A stretch of DNA of 64,000 nucleotides from Devosia sp. FKR38 (GTDB lineage Bacteria > Pseudomonadota > Alphaproteobacteria > Rhizobiales > Devosiaceae): the NCBI RefSeq assembly GCF_005222805.1, contig NZ_STGC01000002.1, positions 447,836 to 511,835 on the forward strand, written 5' to 3'. Below the pieces are notes generated by a model. The model saw nothing but the letters and a program-made list of their open reading frames with translations. It was not told where the DNA came from and made no database searches. Positions 17,478-26,520 of this stretch are shown here, one piece after another. Made by a program: the position numbers and the translations under genes. Position 1 is the first letter of the stretch; each line of letters starts with the position of its first letter.

Positions 17478-17929
17478 GGGCGCGCCGCTCCATCCTGGTG
17501 AGTGTTGTGGTCGGCGCCGCTCATGCGCCGGGCCAGCGGGAAGATGTGGTTGGCCGATAGCTGGGCGATGGGCAGATCACCGGGCGCCGCCAGAGGCACC
17601 CAGCGCAGTTCCTCGATTTCGGCCGAGGGCGTAGCGCTGATGTCGCGGCGGGCAAAAAAGGCGTGGCCGCGCACCCGGCGTCCCGGCTCGTTGGTGGCGT
17701 CATCCTCGAACACGCCGCAAAAGGCGACATCGCCATCGAGCCGAATGCCGATCTCTTCGAGCAGTTCGCGGTCAAGCGCCTGGCGCGGGGTTTCCCCCGC
17801 GTCGATCTTGCCGCCCGGCTGCATGAACTTTGTGGTTCCCGCCTTGCGCACCAAAAGCATCTGGTCGGCCGAATTGACGATGGCCGCCAATGCGATGGTG
17901 ATCGGTTCGCCCAGTTGCGGCTGCTGCAT
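17474..17929 (-). CDS. NUDIX hydrolase
   Basis: Cytoplasmic protein of 151 aa with a full Nudix box, G-x5-E-x7-REUxEExGU, read as GKIDAGETPRQALDRELLEEIG near residues 41-62. NUDIX enzymes hydrolyse nucleoside-diphosphate-linked substrates. It starts at ATG 17929 (MQQPQLGEPITIAL), overlapping the dihydropyrimidinase stop in TGATG. Its location inside a pyrimidine catabolic operon suggests nucleotide housekeeping, for example removal of a damaged or excess pyrimidine nucleotide, but the substrate is not deducible. Confidence 0.88.
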   Translation of the reverse strand: MQQPQLGEPITIALAAIVNSADQMLLVRKAGTTKFMQPGGKIDAGETPRQALDRELLEEIGIRLDGDVAFCGVFEDDATNEPGRRVRGHAFFARRDISATPSAEIEELRWVPLAAPGDLPIAQLSANHIFPLARRMSGADHNTHQDGAARP

Positions 17930-19380
17930 CAAACCCCCGAGGCCGGAATGCCGGTACGCTCCACCTTGCGCGGTGCGACGAGGTCTTTCCACTGGCTGAG
18001 GGCCTGGTTCACAGGGTTCTTTGGCTCGCGGCCAACAAACTTGCCATGGCCGGGCTCGGCCTTGATCTCGTTTTCGACAATCGAGACCTTGCCGCGGCTG
18101 AGCACGAAGCGCGGCAGGCCGGTGACCTCAAAGCCCTCAAACACATTGTAGTCGATGGACGACTGCTGGCTGGCGGCCGAAATGGTCTTGGCTCGCTTGG
18201 GATCCCAGACCACCAGGTCCGCATCGGCACCGACCAGCACGGCACCCTTTTTGGGATAGAGCCCCAGGATCTTGGCGATATTGGTCGAGGTGACGGCCAC
18301 GAACTCGTTCATGGTCAAACGACCCGTATTGACGCCCGCCGTCCACAGCACGGGCAGGCGATCTTCGAGGCCGCCGGTGCCATTGGGGATCTTGGAGAAA
18401 TTGCCGATGCCATTGCGCTTCTGCGCGGTGGTGAAGGCGCAGTGATCGGTAGCGACGCAGGAGAGCGAGCCGGCCTGCAGGCCCGCCCAGAGCGAATCCT
18501 GGTGCAGCTTGTTGCGGAAGGGCGGGGACATGACGCGGCGGGCGGCATGGTCCCAGTCGGGATGGGCATATTCGCTTTCGTCCAGCGTCAGATGCTGCAC
18601 CAGCGGCTCGCCATAGACGCGCATGCCCTTCTGGCGCGCGCGGCGGATGGCTTCGTGCGCCTGTTCGGAGCTGACATGGACCACGTAAAGCGGCACGCCA
18701 GCCATGTCGGCGATCATGATGGCGCGATTGGTGGCCTCGCCCTCCACTTCCGGGGGCCGCGAATAGGCATGGGCCTCGGGGCCGTTGTTGCCTTCGGCCA
18801 GGAGCTTGGCCGTCATGGCGGCGACGACATCGCCATTTTCGGCATGGACGAGCGGCAGGGCGCCGAGTTCCGCGCAGCGCTGGAAGCTGGCGAACATCTC
18901 ATCGTCATTGACCATGAGGCTGCCCTTATAGGCCATGAAATGCTTGAAGCTGGTGATGCCGCGTTTGACGACCTCGTCCATCTCGCGCCAGACCTGCTCG
19001 CCCCACCAGGTGATCGCCATGTGGAAGGAATAGTCGGCAGAGGCTTTGCCGGTCTTGTTGTCCCACATCTGCAGGGCCTCAAGCAGGCTCTGGTTGGGGC
19101 CGGGCAGGCAGAAATCGACCACCATGGTCGTGCCGCCGGCAAGGCCCGCGCGGGTGCCGGATTCAAAGTCATCGGCAGAATAAGTGCCCATAAAGGGCAT
19201 TTCGAGATGGGTATGCGGGTCAATGCCGCCGGGCATGATGTAGCAGCCGGTGGCGTCCAGCACCTCGTCGGCGGAGAGGTTGGGCCCGATCTCGACGATG
19301 GTTTCGCCCTCGATTCTGACATCGGCCTTGTAGGTCAGATCGGCCGTGACAATGGTGCCGTTCTTGATGACTTTGCTCAT
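17929..19380 (-). CDS. hydA: Dihydropyrimidinase (D-hydantoinase)
   Basis: Cytoplasmic binuclear zinc amidohydrolase of 483 aa, the usual length. It opens 5,6-dihydrouracil or dihydrothymine to N-carbamoyl-beta-amino acids. Metal ligands are visible: HTH at residues 56-58 in GGIDPHTHLEMPF, the carboxylated lysine in SFKHFMAYKG near 152, His in VHAENGD, His in VHVSSEQA, and Asp in ATDHCAF. The start MSKVIKNGTIV at 19380 has AGGGAA upstream; a longer in-frame start at 19428 would add an unconserved leader. It lies between the NUDIX and beta-ureidopropionase genes. Confidence 0.95.
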   Translation of the reverse strand: MSKVIKNGTIVTADLTYKADVRIEGETIVEIGPNLSADEVLDATGCYIMPGGIDPHTHLEMPFMGTYSADDFESGTRAGLAGGTTMVVDFCLPGPNQSLLEALQMWDNKTGKASADYSFHMAITWWGEQVWREMDEVVKRGITSFKHFMAYKGSLMVNDDEMFASFQRCAELGALPLVHAENGDVVAAMTAKLLAEGNNGPEAHAYSRPPEVEGEATNRAIMIADMAGVPLYVVHVSSEQAHEAIRRARQKGMRVYGEPLVQHLTLDESEYAHPDWDHAARRVMSPPFRNKLHQDSLWAGLQAGSLSCVATDHCAFTTAQKRNGIGNFSKIPNGTGGLEDRLPVLWTAGVNTGRLTMNEFVAVTSTNIAKILGLYPKKGAVLVGADADLVVWDPKRAKTISAASQQSSIDYNVFEGFEVTGLPRFVLSRGKVSIVENEIKAEPGHGKFVGREPKNPVNQALSQWKDLVAPRKVERTGIPASGV

Positions 19381-19449
19381 GCTGCGTTCCCTGTCGGTTA
19401 TTGGTCCGCCGGCGCTTTCCCCTCGCAACCGGCGGACGATAGTTAATTT

Positions 19450-20700
19450 TTACTGAACGATCTCCGCCGTCTCGACCACTGCGTGGAACAGCACATCGGC
19501 ACCCGCCGCGGCCCATTCCTTGGAGATTGCTTCCGCCTCGTTGTGGCTGAGGCCGCCGACGCAGGGGCACATGACCATGGTGCTGGGGGCAACGCGGTTG
19601 GTCCAGCAGGCATCGTGGCCGGCGCCCGAGATGATGTCCATGTGGCTATAGCCGAGCTTTTCGGCGGCGGCGCGGACACGGGCGACCAGGGTCGGGTCAA
19701 AGGCCACGGGATCGAAATGCCCCACTGCCTCCATGGCGTAGCCGACACCGAGCTCGGCGCAGATGGCCTGTGCCCTGGCCTCGATCTGCTGGCGCATGGA
19801 GGTCAACTTGCCCAGTTCGGGCGAGCGGATATCGACGGTGAACACCACGGTCCCCGGCAGCACATTGCGGGAATTGGGTGTGAACTTGACCTGCCCCACG
19901 CCGCCAACGGCGCCGGGCTGGTGATCCATGGCGATGGCCTGCACCGCCTCGATAATGCGCGCCATGGCGAGGCCCGCATTGACGCGCATCAGCATGGGCG
20001 TCGAGCCGGTATGGGCTTCCTTGCCGGTGAGGGTGAATTCGAGCCACCACAGGCCCTGGCCGTGGGTCACCACGCCGATCTGCTTGTTCTCGGCTTCGAG
20101 AATCGGGCCCTGTTCAATGTGATATTCGAAATAGGCGTGCATCTTGCGCGCGCCCACGGGCTCCTCGCCGACCCAGCCGATGCGCTGCAGCTCATCGCCA
20201 TAGCTCTTGCCGTCCATGTCCTTGCGGCCATAGGCGTAATCGAGGGTATGGATGCCTGCAAAGACGCCCGAGGCCAGCATGGCGGGGGCGAAGCGGGCGC
20301 CCTCCTCATTGGCCCAGTTAGTGACAACGATGGGATGTTTGGTCTTGATGCCCAGATCGTTCATGGTGCGGACCAGTTCGAGTCCGGCGAGCACGCCCAG
20401 CACGCCATCATATTTGCCGCCGGTGGGCTGGGTATCGAGATGGCTGCCGACATAGACCGGCAGCGCATCGGGATCGGTGCCGGGGCGCGTCATGAACATG
20501 GTGCCCATCTTGTCGACGGCCATGGTGAGGCCGGCGTCCTCGCACCAGGACTGGAACAGGCGACGGCCTTCGCCATCTTCGTCGGTCAGCGTCTGCCGGT
20601 TATTGCCCCCGGCAATGCCGGGGCCAATCTTGGCCATGTCCATCAGGCTATCCCAGAGCCGATCACCATTGATACGAAGGTTTTCTCCAGGGGCAGACAT
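19450..20700 (-). CDS. Zn-dependent hydrolase, beta-ureidopropionase (HyuC/AmaB family)
   Basis: Cytoplasmic M20-family amidohydrolase of 416 aa. Metal-binding motifs GSHLDTQPTGGKYDGVLGV, TNWANEEGARF, GAGHDACW and GLSHNEAE appear in the expected order. This fold includes N-carbamoyl-beta-alanine, L-carbamoyl-amino-acid and allantoate amidohydrolases. Because it sits between dihydropyrimidinase and the beta-alanine aminotransferase genes, N-carbamoyl-beta-alanine is the likely substrate, giving beta-alanine, CO2 and NH3. Confidence 0.9.
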   Translation of the reverse strand: MSAPGENLRINGDRLWDSLMDMAKIGPGIAGGNNRQTLTDEDGEGRRLFQSWCEDAGLTMAVDKMGTMFMTRPGTDPDALPVYVGSHLDTQPTGGKYDGVLGVLAGLELVRTMNDLGIKTKHPIVVTNWANEEGARFAPAMLASGVFAGIHTLDYAYGRKDMDGKSYGDELQRIGWVGEEPVGARKMHAYFEYHIEQGPILEAENKQIGVVTHGQGLWWLEFTLTGKEAHTGSTPMLMRVNAGLAMARIIEAVQAIAMDHQPGAVGGVGQVKFTPNSRNVLPGTVVFTVDIRSPELGKLTSMRQQIEARAQAICAELGVGYAMEAVGHFDPVAFDPTLVARVRAAAEKLGYSHMDIISGAGHDACWTNRVAPSTMVMCPCVGGLSHNEAEAISKEWAAAGADVLFHAVVETAEIVQ

Positions 20701-20712
20701 GGGCTGTGCTTT

Positions 20713-22209
20713 CTATTTGACGCTCGGGAACGAGAATTCCGCGCCACCCTTGATGCCGGCGGGCCAGCGGGTGGTGACGGTCTTGAGGCGGGTGTAGAAG
20801 TGGACGCCTTCGGGGCCATAGATGGAGTGGTCGCCAAACAGGCTCCGCTTCCAGCCGCCAAAGGAGTGATAGGCCACCGGCACCGGGATGGGGACGTTGA
20901 TGCCCACCATGCCCACTTCGATCTTGTCGGCAAATTCGCGGGCGGCGTCGCCGTCGCGGGTGAAAATGGCGGTGCCATTGCCATATTCGTGGTCATTGAT
21001 CAGCTTGACCGCCTGGGCATAGTCATCAGCGCGCACCACCGAGAGCACGGGGCCGAAGATCTCTTCCTTGTAGATGGTCATCTCGGGCGTGACGTGGTCG
21101 AACAGCGTGCCGCCGACGTAATAGCCGCCTTCATAGCCCTGGAGGCTGAAGCCACGACCATCGACCACCAGCTCAGCGCCCTGTTCGACGCCGGCGTCGA
21201 TATAGCCGACGATCTTGTCGCGGTGCATCTTGGTGACCACCGGACCCATTTCGGCGTCCTTGTCGGTGGAGGGGCCGATCTTGAGGCTTTCGACGCGCGG
21301 CTTGAGCTTGGCGACCAGCGCATCGGCCGTGTCCTTGCCCACCGGCACGGCCACCGAAATGGCCATGCAGCGCTCGCCGGCCGAGCCATAGCCGGCGCCC
21401 ATCAGCGCATCGGCGACCTGGTCGAGATCGGCATCGGGCAGGATGACCATGTGGTTCTTGGCGCCGCCCAGGGCCTGGACGCGCTTACCGGCGCGGGTGC
21501 CGCGCTGATAGACATATTCGGCGATGGGGGTCGAGCCGACAAAGCTCACCGCCTTGATATCGGGATGGTCGAGAATGCCATCGACCATTTCCTTGTCGCC
21601 ATGGACGATGTTGAGAATGCCCTCGGGGAGGCCCGCTTCCATGAACAGGTTCCAGGCCAACATCGGCGCACTGGGGTCGCGCTCGGACGGCTTGAGGATG
21701 AAGGCATTGCCGCAGGCAATGGCCGCCGGATACATCCACATCGGCACCATGGCCGGGAAGTTGAACGGGGTGATGCCGGCCACCACGCCCAGCGGCTGGC
21801 GATCGGAATAGCTGTCGATGGCGGGGCCGACATTGCGGCTGAACTCGCCCTTGAGCAGCTGGGGAATACCGCAGGCGAAGTCGACGCAGTCGATGCCGCG
21901 GGCCACTTCGCCCAGCGCATCGTCATGCACCTTGCCGTGCTCCTTGGAAATCTCGCGGGCGAGATCGTCGGCATATTGATCAAGCAGGGCCTTGAACTTG
22001 AACATGACGCGGGCGCGCTTCATGGGCGGGGTATTGCCCCAGGCGACCTGCGCCTTCTTGGCGGAGGCGACGGCGTCATTGAGTTCGGAGAGCGTCGACA
22101 GCGGCAGTTCGGCGGAGACTTCGCCGGTGGCCGGATTGAACACCGGCACGCGGCGGGTGGAAGCCGAGACATAGCGTTTGCCGGCGACGGCGTTTTCGAT
22201 GATCTGCAT
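20713..22209 (-). CDS. mmsA: CoA-acylating malonate/methylmalonate-semialdehyde dehydrogenase
   Basis: Cytoplasmic aldehyde dehydrogenase of 498 aa that would convert malonate semialdehyde to acetyl-CoA and CO2. The catalytic Cys lies in [16 protein letters not shown] near residue 284, after the family sequence [17 protein letters not shown] that marks the MmsA branch. [17 protein letters not shown] forms part of the cofactor site. The start overlaps the stop of the aminotransferase gene (TAATG). In the operon it takes the product of the aminotransferase; it can also act in valine catabolism. Confidence 0.93.
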   Translation of the reverse strand: MQIIENAVAGKRYVSASTRRVPVFNPATGEVSAELPLSTLSELNDAVASAKKAQVAWGNTPPMKRARVMFKFKALLDQYADDLAREISKEHGKVHDDALGEVARGIDCVDFACGIPQLLKGEFSRNVGPAIDSYSDRQPLGVVAGITPFNFPAMVPMWMYPAAIACGNAFILKPSERDPSAPMLAWNLFMEAGLPEGILNIVHGDKEMVDGILDHPDIKAVSFVGSTPIAEYVYQRGTRAGKRVQALGGAKNHMVILPDADLDQVADALMGAGYGSAGERCMAISVAVPVGKDTADALVAKLKPRVESLKIGPSTDKDAEMGPVVTKMHRDKIVGYIDAGVEQGAELVVDGRGFSLQGYEGGYYVGGTLFDHVTPEMTIYKEEIFGPVLSVVRADDYAQAVKLINDHEYGNGTAIFTRDGDAAREFADKIEVGMVGINVPIPVPVAYHSFGGWKRSLFGDHSIYGPEGVHFYTRLKTVTTRWPAGIKGGAEFSFPSVK

Positions 22210-23537
22210 TATGCAATGCTCCGCAGGGCGCTGCGCACGCCGTCAATGAGTTCGCCAATCTGGCTCTCGGAAATGATCAGCGGCGGGCTCATGGCGATGA
22301 TGTCGCCCGTGGTGCGGATCAGATAGCCATCTTCGAAGCATTTCAGGAAAGCCGAGAAGGCGCGCTTGGTGGGCGAACCGGCGATGGGCTCGAGCTCGAT
22401 GGCGCCGACCAGGCCGATGTTACGGATGTCGATGACATGGGGCTCGCCCTTGAGCGAATGCAGGGCATCCTGCCAGACGGGGGCCAGCGCGGCGCCGCGG
22501 GTCAAAAGATCCTCATCCTTATAGGTTTCGAGCGTGGCGAGACCGGCTGCCGAGGCCACCGGATTGCCCGAATAGGTATAGCCATGGAAGAACTCGATGA
22601 CGTGTTCGGGCCCATCCATGAAGGCATCGTGGATTTCCGAGGACACCAGAACCGCACCCATGGGGATGACGCCATTGGTCAGGCCCTTGGCGGTGACCAT
22701 GATGTCGGGCGTCACGCCGAAATAGTCGGCGCCAAAGGGCGTGCCCAGGCGACCGAAACCGGTGATGACCTCGTCAAAGATCAGCAGGATGCCATGTTTC
22801 TTGGTGATCTCGCGCAGGCGCTTGAGATAGCCGGCCGGCGGAATGAGCACGCCGGTGGAGCCGGCGACCGGCTCGACGATGACGGCAGCGATGGTGGAGG
22901 CATCATGCAGGGTGACGATGCGCTCGAGCTCATCGGCCAGGTCCACACCATGCTCGGGCAGGCCCTTGGAGAAGGCGTTCTTGCTGAGGTTATGGGTGTG
23001 CGGCATGTGGTCGACGCCGGTGAGCAGCGTGCCGAACATCTTGCGGTTGGTGACAATGCCGCCCACCGAAATGCCGCCGAAATTGACGCCGTGATAGCCG
23101 CGCTCGCGGCCGATCAGGCGGGAGCGGGCGCCGTCGCCCTTCACGCGATGATAGGCCAGCGCCACCTTGAGCGCGGTCTCCACCGACTCAGAGCCCGAAT
23201 TGGTGAACAGCACATGGTCGAGCCCCTTGGGCGCAATGTCGACGATGCGGTTGGCCAGCTCGAAGGCCTTGGGGTGGCCCATCTGGAAGGCCGGGGCATA
23301 ATCGAGCTCGGCGGCCTGCTTGGCGATGGCCTCGACGATCTTGGGACGGGCATGGCCGGCATTGACGCACCACAGGCCTGCCGTGCCATCGAGCACCTGG
23401 CGACCATCGGAGGTGGTGTAGTGCATGTCCTTGGCCGCCACGAACATGCGTGGGGCTTTCTTGAACTGGCGATTGGCCGTAAACGGCATCCAGAACGCGC
23501 TGAGATCGTTGGGTACCACGACGTTAGAATTGGACAC
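22209..23537 (-). CDS. Beta-alanine:pyruvate aminotransferase (class III)
   Basis: Cytoplasmic PLP enzyme of 442 aa that would transfer the amino group of beta-alanine to pyruvate, giving malonate semialdehyde and alanine. The sequence follows omega-amino-acid:pyruvate transaminases closely: [54 protein letters not shown] and the PLP lysine in TAKGLTNG. I prefer the GTG start at 23537 ([16 protein letters not shown]) with GAGGA just upstream; the ATG at 23573 has no ribosome-binding site. It is the first gene of the operon and diverges from the rutR-like gene. Confidence 0.9.
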   Translation of the reverse strand: MSNSNVVVPNDLSAFWMPFTANRQFKKAPRMFVAAKDMHYTTSDGRQVLDGTAGLWCVNAGHARPKIVEAIAKQAAELDYAPAFQMGHPKAFELANRIVDIAPKGLDHVLFTNSGSESVETALKVALAYHRVKGDGARSRLIGRERGYHGVNFGGISVGGIVTNRKMFGTLLTGVDHMPHTHNLSKNAFSKGLPEHGVDLADELERIVTLHDASTIAAVIVEPVAGSTGVLIPPAGYLKRLREITKKHGILLIFDEVITGFGRLGTPFGADYFGVTPDIMVTAKGLTNGVIPMGAVLVSSEIHDAFMDGPEHVIEFFHGYTYSGNPVASAAGLATLETYKDEDLLTRGAALAPVWQDALHSLKGEPHVIDIRNIGLVGAIELEPIAGSPTKRAFSAFLKCFEDGYLIRTTGDIIAMSPPLIISESQIGELIDGVRSALRSIA

Positions 23538-23611
23538 GAAATCCTCGCTCCCGTTGAATCTGCTGCCGGTCATGATTTGGCGCTTGACGCGGGGGCGCAT
23601 TGCCCAGAATT

Positions 23612-23627
23612 TTGACCAGTTGGAAAA
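23612..23627. promoter_or_regulatory. RutR-type operator between the operon and its regulator
   Basis: TTGACCAGTTGGAAAA matches the E. coli RutR consensus TTGACCA-NN-TGGTCAA fully in the left half and in 5 of 7 positions in the right half. It lies in the 125-nt divergent promoter region, 36 nt upstream of the regulator start and 75 nt upstream of the aminotransferase start. Confidence 0.7.
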
Positions 23628-23662
23628 ATGTTAGCACTCCCAGACTTTCTAGCAAGGCGAAA

Positions 23663-24397
23663 ATGCCGCCGATCAAAGTGAAAAGTGCCGAAGTCGCAAC
23701 AAGCCCCAAGCGCCAGCACAAGGCGGACGCCCGGGTGGCCGCGGCGCCGCATGCTGCAGCCAAGCCACGGGCGCAGACACGTATCCAGCGCGAGAAGCAG
23801 GATGTGATCCTGGAGGCGGCGCTGGATGTGTTTTCCATGCACGGCTTCCGCGGCGCCACGATCGACCAGATCGCCGAGGTGGCTGGCATGAGCAAGCCGA
23901 ACCTATTGTATTATTTCCCGCGCAAGGAAGAGATCCACCGCCGATTGATGTCGGCGCTGCTCGAGACCTGGCTGGCGCCGCTGCGCGCAATGAATGCCGA
24001 TGGCGACCCCTTCCCCGAGATCCGCTCCTATATCCGGCGCAAGCTGGAGATGGCGCGCGACTATCCGCGCGAGAGCCGGCTGTTCGCCAATGAGATGCTG
24101 CAGGGTGCGCCGCGCATCATCGAGATGATCGAGGTGGACCTCAAAAACCTGGTCGACGAGAAGGCCAAGGTGCTGCTCGGCTGGATGGATCAGGGCAAGC
24201 TGGCGCGCACCGACCCCTATCACCTGATCTTTTCGATCTGGGCGACGACGCAGCACTATGCCGATTTCGACGTGCAGGTGCGTGCTGTGCTGGGGCCAGG
24301 CCGTGGCGGCGAAGGCCGCTTCGAAGATGCGGCGCGCTATCTCGAAGGCCTGTTCCTGCATGGGCTGACGCCACGCGGCATCGGCAAGGGCGCCTAG
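23663..24397 (+). CDS. rutR: TetR family regulator, RutR-like
   Basis: DNA-binding regulator of 244 aa. A basic, disordered leader of about 40 residues precedes the TetR helix-turn-helix (ILEAALDVFSMHGFRGATIDQIAEVAGMSKPNLLYYFPRKEEIH). The LLYYFPRKEEIHRRLM and LETWLAPLRAMNADGDPF segments resemble RutR/YcdC, the uracil- and thymine-sensing regulator of pyrimidine catabolism. It diverges from the pyrimidine operon with a RutR-type box between. Start MPPIKVKSAE at 23663 follows AAGGCG. The TAG stop is the first triplet of a dispersed repeat. Confidence 0.85.
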   Translation: MPPIKVKSAEVATSPKRQHKADARVAAAPHAAAKPRAQTRIQREKQDVILEAALDVFSMHGFRGATIDQIAEVAGMSKPNLLYYFPRKEEIHRRLMSALLETWLAPLRAMNADGDPFPEIRSYIRRKLEMARDYPRESRLFANEMLQGAPRIIEMIEVDLKNLVDEKAKVLLGWMDQGKLARTDPYHLIFSIWATTQHYADFDVQVRAVLGPGRGGEGRFEDAARYLEGLFLHGLTPRGIGKGA

Positions 24398-24460
24398 AGC
24401 GTTTCGCGCAAGAGTGGACACCAGTTTTGCGGTGCGGAAACGCGACCAAGCAAGACTGTG
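24395..24460. repeat. Dispersed palindromic repeat, family 1, copy 2
   Basis: Begins TAGAGCGTTTCGCGCAAGAG, continues AGTGGACACCAGTTTTGCGG and CGGAAACGCGACCAAGCAAG. It matches the reverse complement of 8258-8323 at most positions. It starts exactly at the TAG stop of the RutR-like gene and leads into a hairpin shared with the convergent GGDEF gene. Confidence 0.8.
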
Positions 24461-24483
24461 GAGCCGTTTCGGCGAAGCGGCTC
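24461..24483. terminator. Hairpin between rutR and the GGDEF gene
   Basis: GAGCCGTTTC (24461-24470), loop GGC, GAAGCGGCTC (24474-24483); one G-U pair. The GGDEF gene stop (24485-24483) abuts it. No U-tract, so it may act with the adjoining palindromic repeat. Confidence 0.55.
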
Positions 24484-25544
24484 TAGGCGCGGCGCAACGA
24501 CCAGAGCGTCGCCGGTTCGGGCGCCTCGTCGGCAAAACGCACGCAACTGCCAGCCACCCGCTTGGCCCGATAAAGCGCGGCATCGGCGGCCGCGAGCACG
24601 CCGGCCACCGGCAGGTCGGCGCCATCGGATGACGCCACGCCCATGCTGGCGCCGACGGCCACGGCACTGGTGGCGGTGTGGACAGGGTCAGCCATGGCCG
24701 CCAGGCACGTATGGGCCAAATCGGCCAGGCCCTCGGCGCCACGGGCCGGACAGGCCAGCAGCACGAATTCATCACCGCCCAGCCGCGCCAGCAGGTCGCC
24801 GGGCTGCAGCAGCGGCTGCAGGCGCTGGCCAACGGTGCGCAGCACCGTGTCGCCGGCGGCATGGCCGAAGGCGTCGTTGACATGTTTGAAGCGGTCGAGG
24901 TCGAACAGCAGCACGTCGAAGGGCGTGCCGGTCGCGCCCAGCTCGGCCGCCCGCAGCTCGAAGGCCAGGCGATTGGCAAGTCCGGTCAGGGCGTCAATGC
25001 GGGACTGGTCATGCGCCAGCCGTCGCTGGCGCTCAATGCGTCGGGCGACATGGTGCAATTGCAGCATGAACCCGACGGCAATCAACAACAGCGCGCCGAT
25101 GAGCGGCAGGCGCACGGGCGCAAAGCGGGAGAACACCTGGTTACCGACCGTGGCGCGGGTCCAGGTGAGGAAGCTGCCCGGCGTGCCCTGGCCATTGAGC
25201 AGCGGAATCTGCGCCTCGGCGGGGTCGCTGCTGGGTGCAGTGGTGATGCGGCTATTGCCGAGGCCGGCGATCTGGCCGACCCGCACGGCGCCCGCTGTGG
25301 TCAGCGGGCCGAACTGGGCGACCACGAAATCGAGCGCATTGGCGGCGCGGCGATATTCGCCGCCCTGGTTGGCCTGGTCGATGGTCTGGGTCACTTGAAC
25401 GGCAGTGAAGCCAACAAGGCCGGCGGTGCACACCAGCAGCACCATGCAGGCCACGACCAGGCGACCGATGACCCGCATGCCGGTATCGGTGTCGACCGGA
25501 GCATGGTTGTCCCAGCCCATAAGCCTGGTGATTGCCCGTAGCAT
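24483..25544 (-). CDS. Membrane-bound diguanylate cyclase (GGDEF)
   Basis: 353 aa. Two transmembrane helices (about 26-50 and 146-165) bracket a periplasmic sensor region of about 95 residues of no recognised type. The GGDEF domain follows (SRIDALTGLANRLAFE to the end), with an intact catalytic motif RLGGDEF at residues 254-260. The inhibitory I-site position reads QPGD (247-250) instead of RxxD, so product inhibition is probably lost. It would make cyclic di-GMP in response to an unknown periplasmic signal. No EAL domain is present. It is monocistronic and convergent with rutR. Confidence 0.88.
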   Translation of the reverse strand: MLRAITRLMGWDNHAPVDTDTGMRVIGRLVVACMVLLVCTAGLVGFTAVQVTQTIDQANQGGEYRRAANALDFVVAQFGPLTTAGAVRVGQIAGLGNSRITTAPSSDPAEAQIPLLNGQGTPGSFLTWTRATVGNQVFSRFAPVRLPLIGALLLIAVGFMLQLHHVARRIERQRRLAHDQSRIDALTGLANRLAFELRAAELGATGTPFDVLLFDLDRFKHVNDAFGHAAGDTVLRTVGQRLQPLLQPGDLLARLGGDEFVLLACPARGAEGLADLAHTCLAAMADPVHTATSAVAVGASMGVASSDGADLPVAGVLAAADAALYRAKRVAGSCVRFADEAPEPATLWSLRRA

Positions 25545-26006
25545 TGCCTGCGTCCCTCGCCCGGGCAGTATGCGAGCAAGGTCTTGGCAAAGGGTTATCG
25601 CCGCAAAGGGCCCGATTGTGGCGCCCTGGAGGGGAAAAGCTGCCCCATTGTCGCCACAATTGGCCCTGGCAGGCCTTCAGAACCGGGTGTCGGGCCGACA
25701 AAATCGCAGAAAACCGGCCTTTTCCGCCATCGCGCGGCCCAGTGTGACAGTCATGTCACACTGGGCAAGATGAATCCGGATTCACCGGCAGACGGTGCTG
25801 AATCAACGGGGCAATCGGCGGAATCGCGGATTCATTTCCTACAGATCGCGCCAATTACGCCGGCTGGCGCGCCAGCAAAGCCGGCGGAATCTGCGGCATC
25901 GAGGCAACACAACGGCCCACCGGCGCATTTGTGGCAAAGTCGGGCACATTCTGGCCTGTCGCCTGCATTAACCAGCACCTCACCATAGACTATGTGAGTT
26001 TCAGAC
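25545..26006. other. 462-nt intergenic region with one strong palindrome
   Basis: Divergent promoter region between the GGDEF gene and the rlpA-like gene. No coding frame with a ribosome-binding site was seen. It holds a 13-4-13 perfect dyad at 25737-25766, and sequence with repeated CGGAAT/GGATTC elements around 25770-25840. Otherwise nothing recognised. Confidence 0.5.
25737..25766. promoter_or_regulatory. Perfect 13-bp inverted repeat
   Basis: GCCCAGTGTGACA (25737-25749), spacer GTCA, TGTCACACTGGGC (25754-25766). It is too far from either gene end to terminate them and lacks a U-tract, so an operator is more likely than a terminator. The binding protein is unknown. Confidence 0.5.
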
Positions 26007-26360
26007 TTGATCAGAAAAGCCGTTGTTGTTGCAGCCATTGCTGCGACCGTCCTCTCGTTTTCCTCTGCTGCCTATGCCCAGTGTGGCGGCGCCTCCTGGT
26101 ACGGCCCCGGTTTCAACGGGAAGAAAGCCGCCTCCGGCGAAACCTTCAACGAAAACGCCATGACTGCCGCGCACCGCTCGCTGCCCTTCGGCACCAAGGT
26201 TCTCGTGACCGACCAGCGCACCGGCCGCGCCATCGAAGTCACCATCAACGACCGCGGCCCCTTTGTGGGCAAGCGCATCATCGATCTCTCCAAGGCCGCC
26301 GCCACCGAGCTGGGCTTCCGCAACCGCGGCACCACTTCGGTCTGCATCAGCCAGCTCTAG
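26007..26360 (+). CDS. Short RlpA-like double-psi beta-barrel protein
   Basis: Exported protein of 117 aa. A signal peptide (MIRKAVVVAAIAATVLSFSSAAYAQ) is followed by a single double-psi beta-barrel: CGGASWYGPGFNGKKAASGE, AAHRSLPFGTKVLVTD and INDRGPFVGKRIIDLSKAAA. This is the RlpA septal-ring lytic transglycosylase core without the SPOR domain of full-length RlpA, so septal targeting by SPOR is not expected. Two cysteines near the ends of the mature protein could pair. It stands alone after a long intergenic region. Confidence 0.87.
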   Translation: MIRKAVVVAAIAATVLSFSSAAYAQCGGASWYGPGFNGKKAASGETFNENAMTAAHRSLPFGTKVLVTDQRTGRAIEVTINDRGPFVGKRIIDLSKAAATELGFRNRGTTSVCISQL

Positions 26361-26520
26361 TCGACATCGGAAACCGTCAAGGCGCGGCACTGGCTGCCGG
26401 CGCTTTGGCGGCATGAGTTTTTGCCCTGAGCCTGCTGGTCCGCCTGCCCTCTCGTTCCCGTTAGTCAGCCCTTAGCTTTCCCGTCCTAGTCTTGCCGACG
26501 GGAATGCAGGAATTGGCTGA

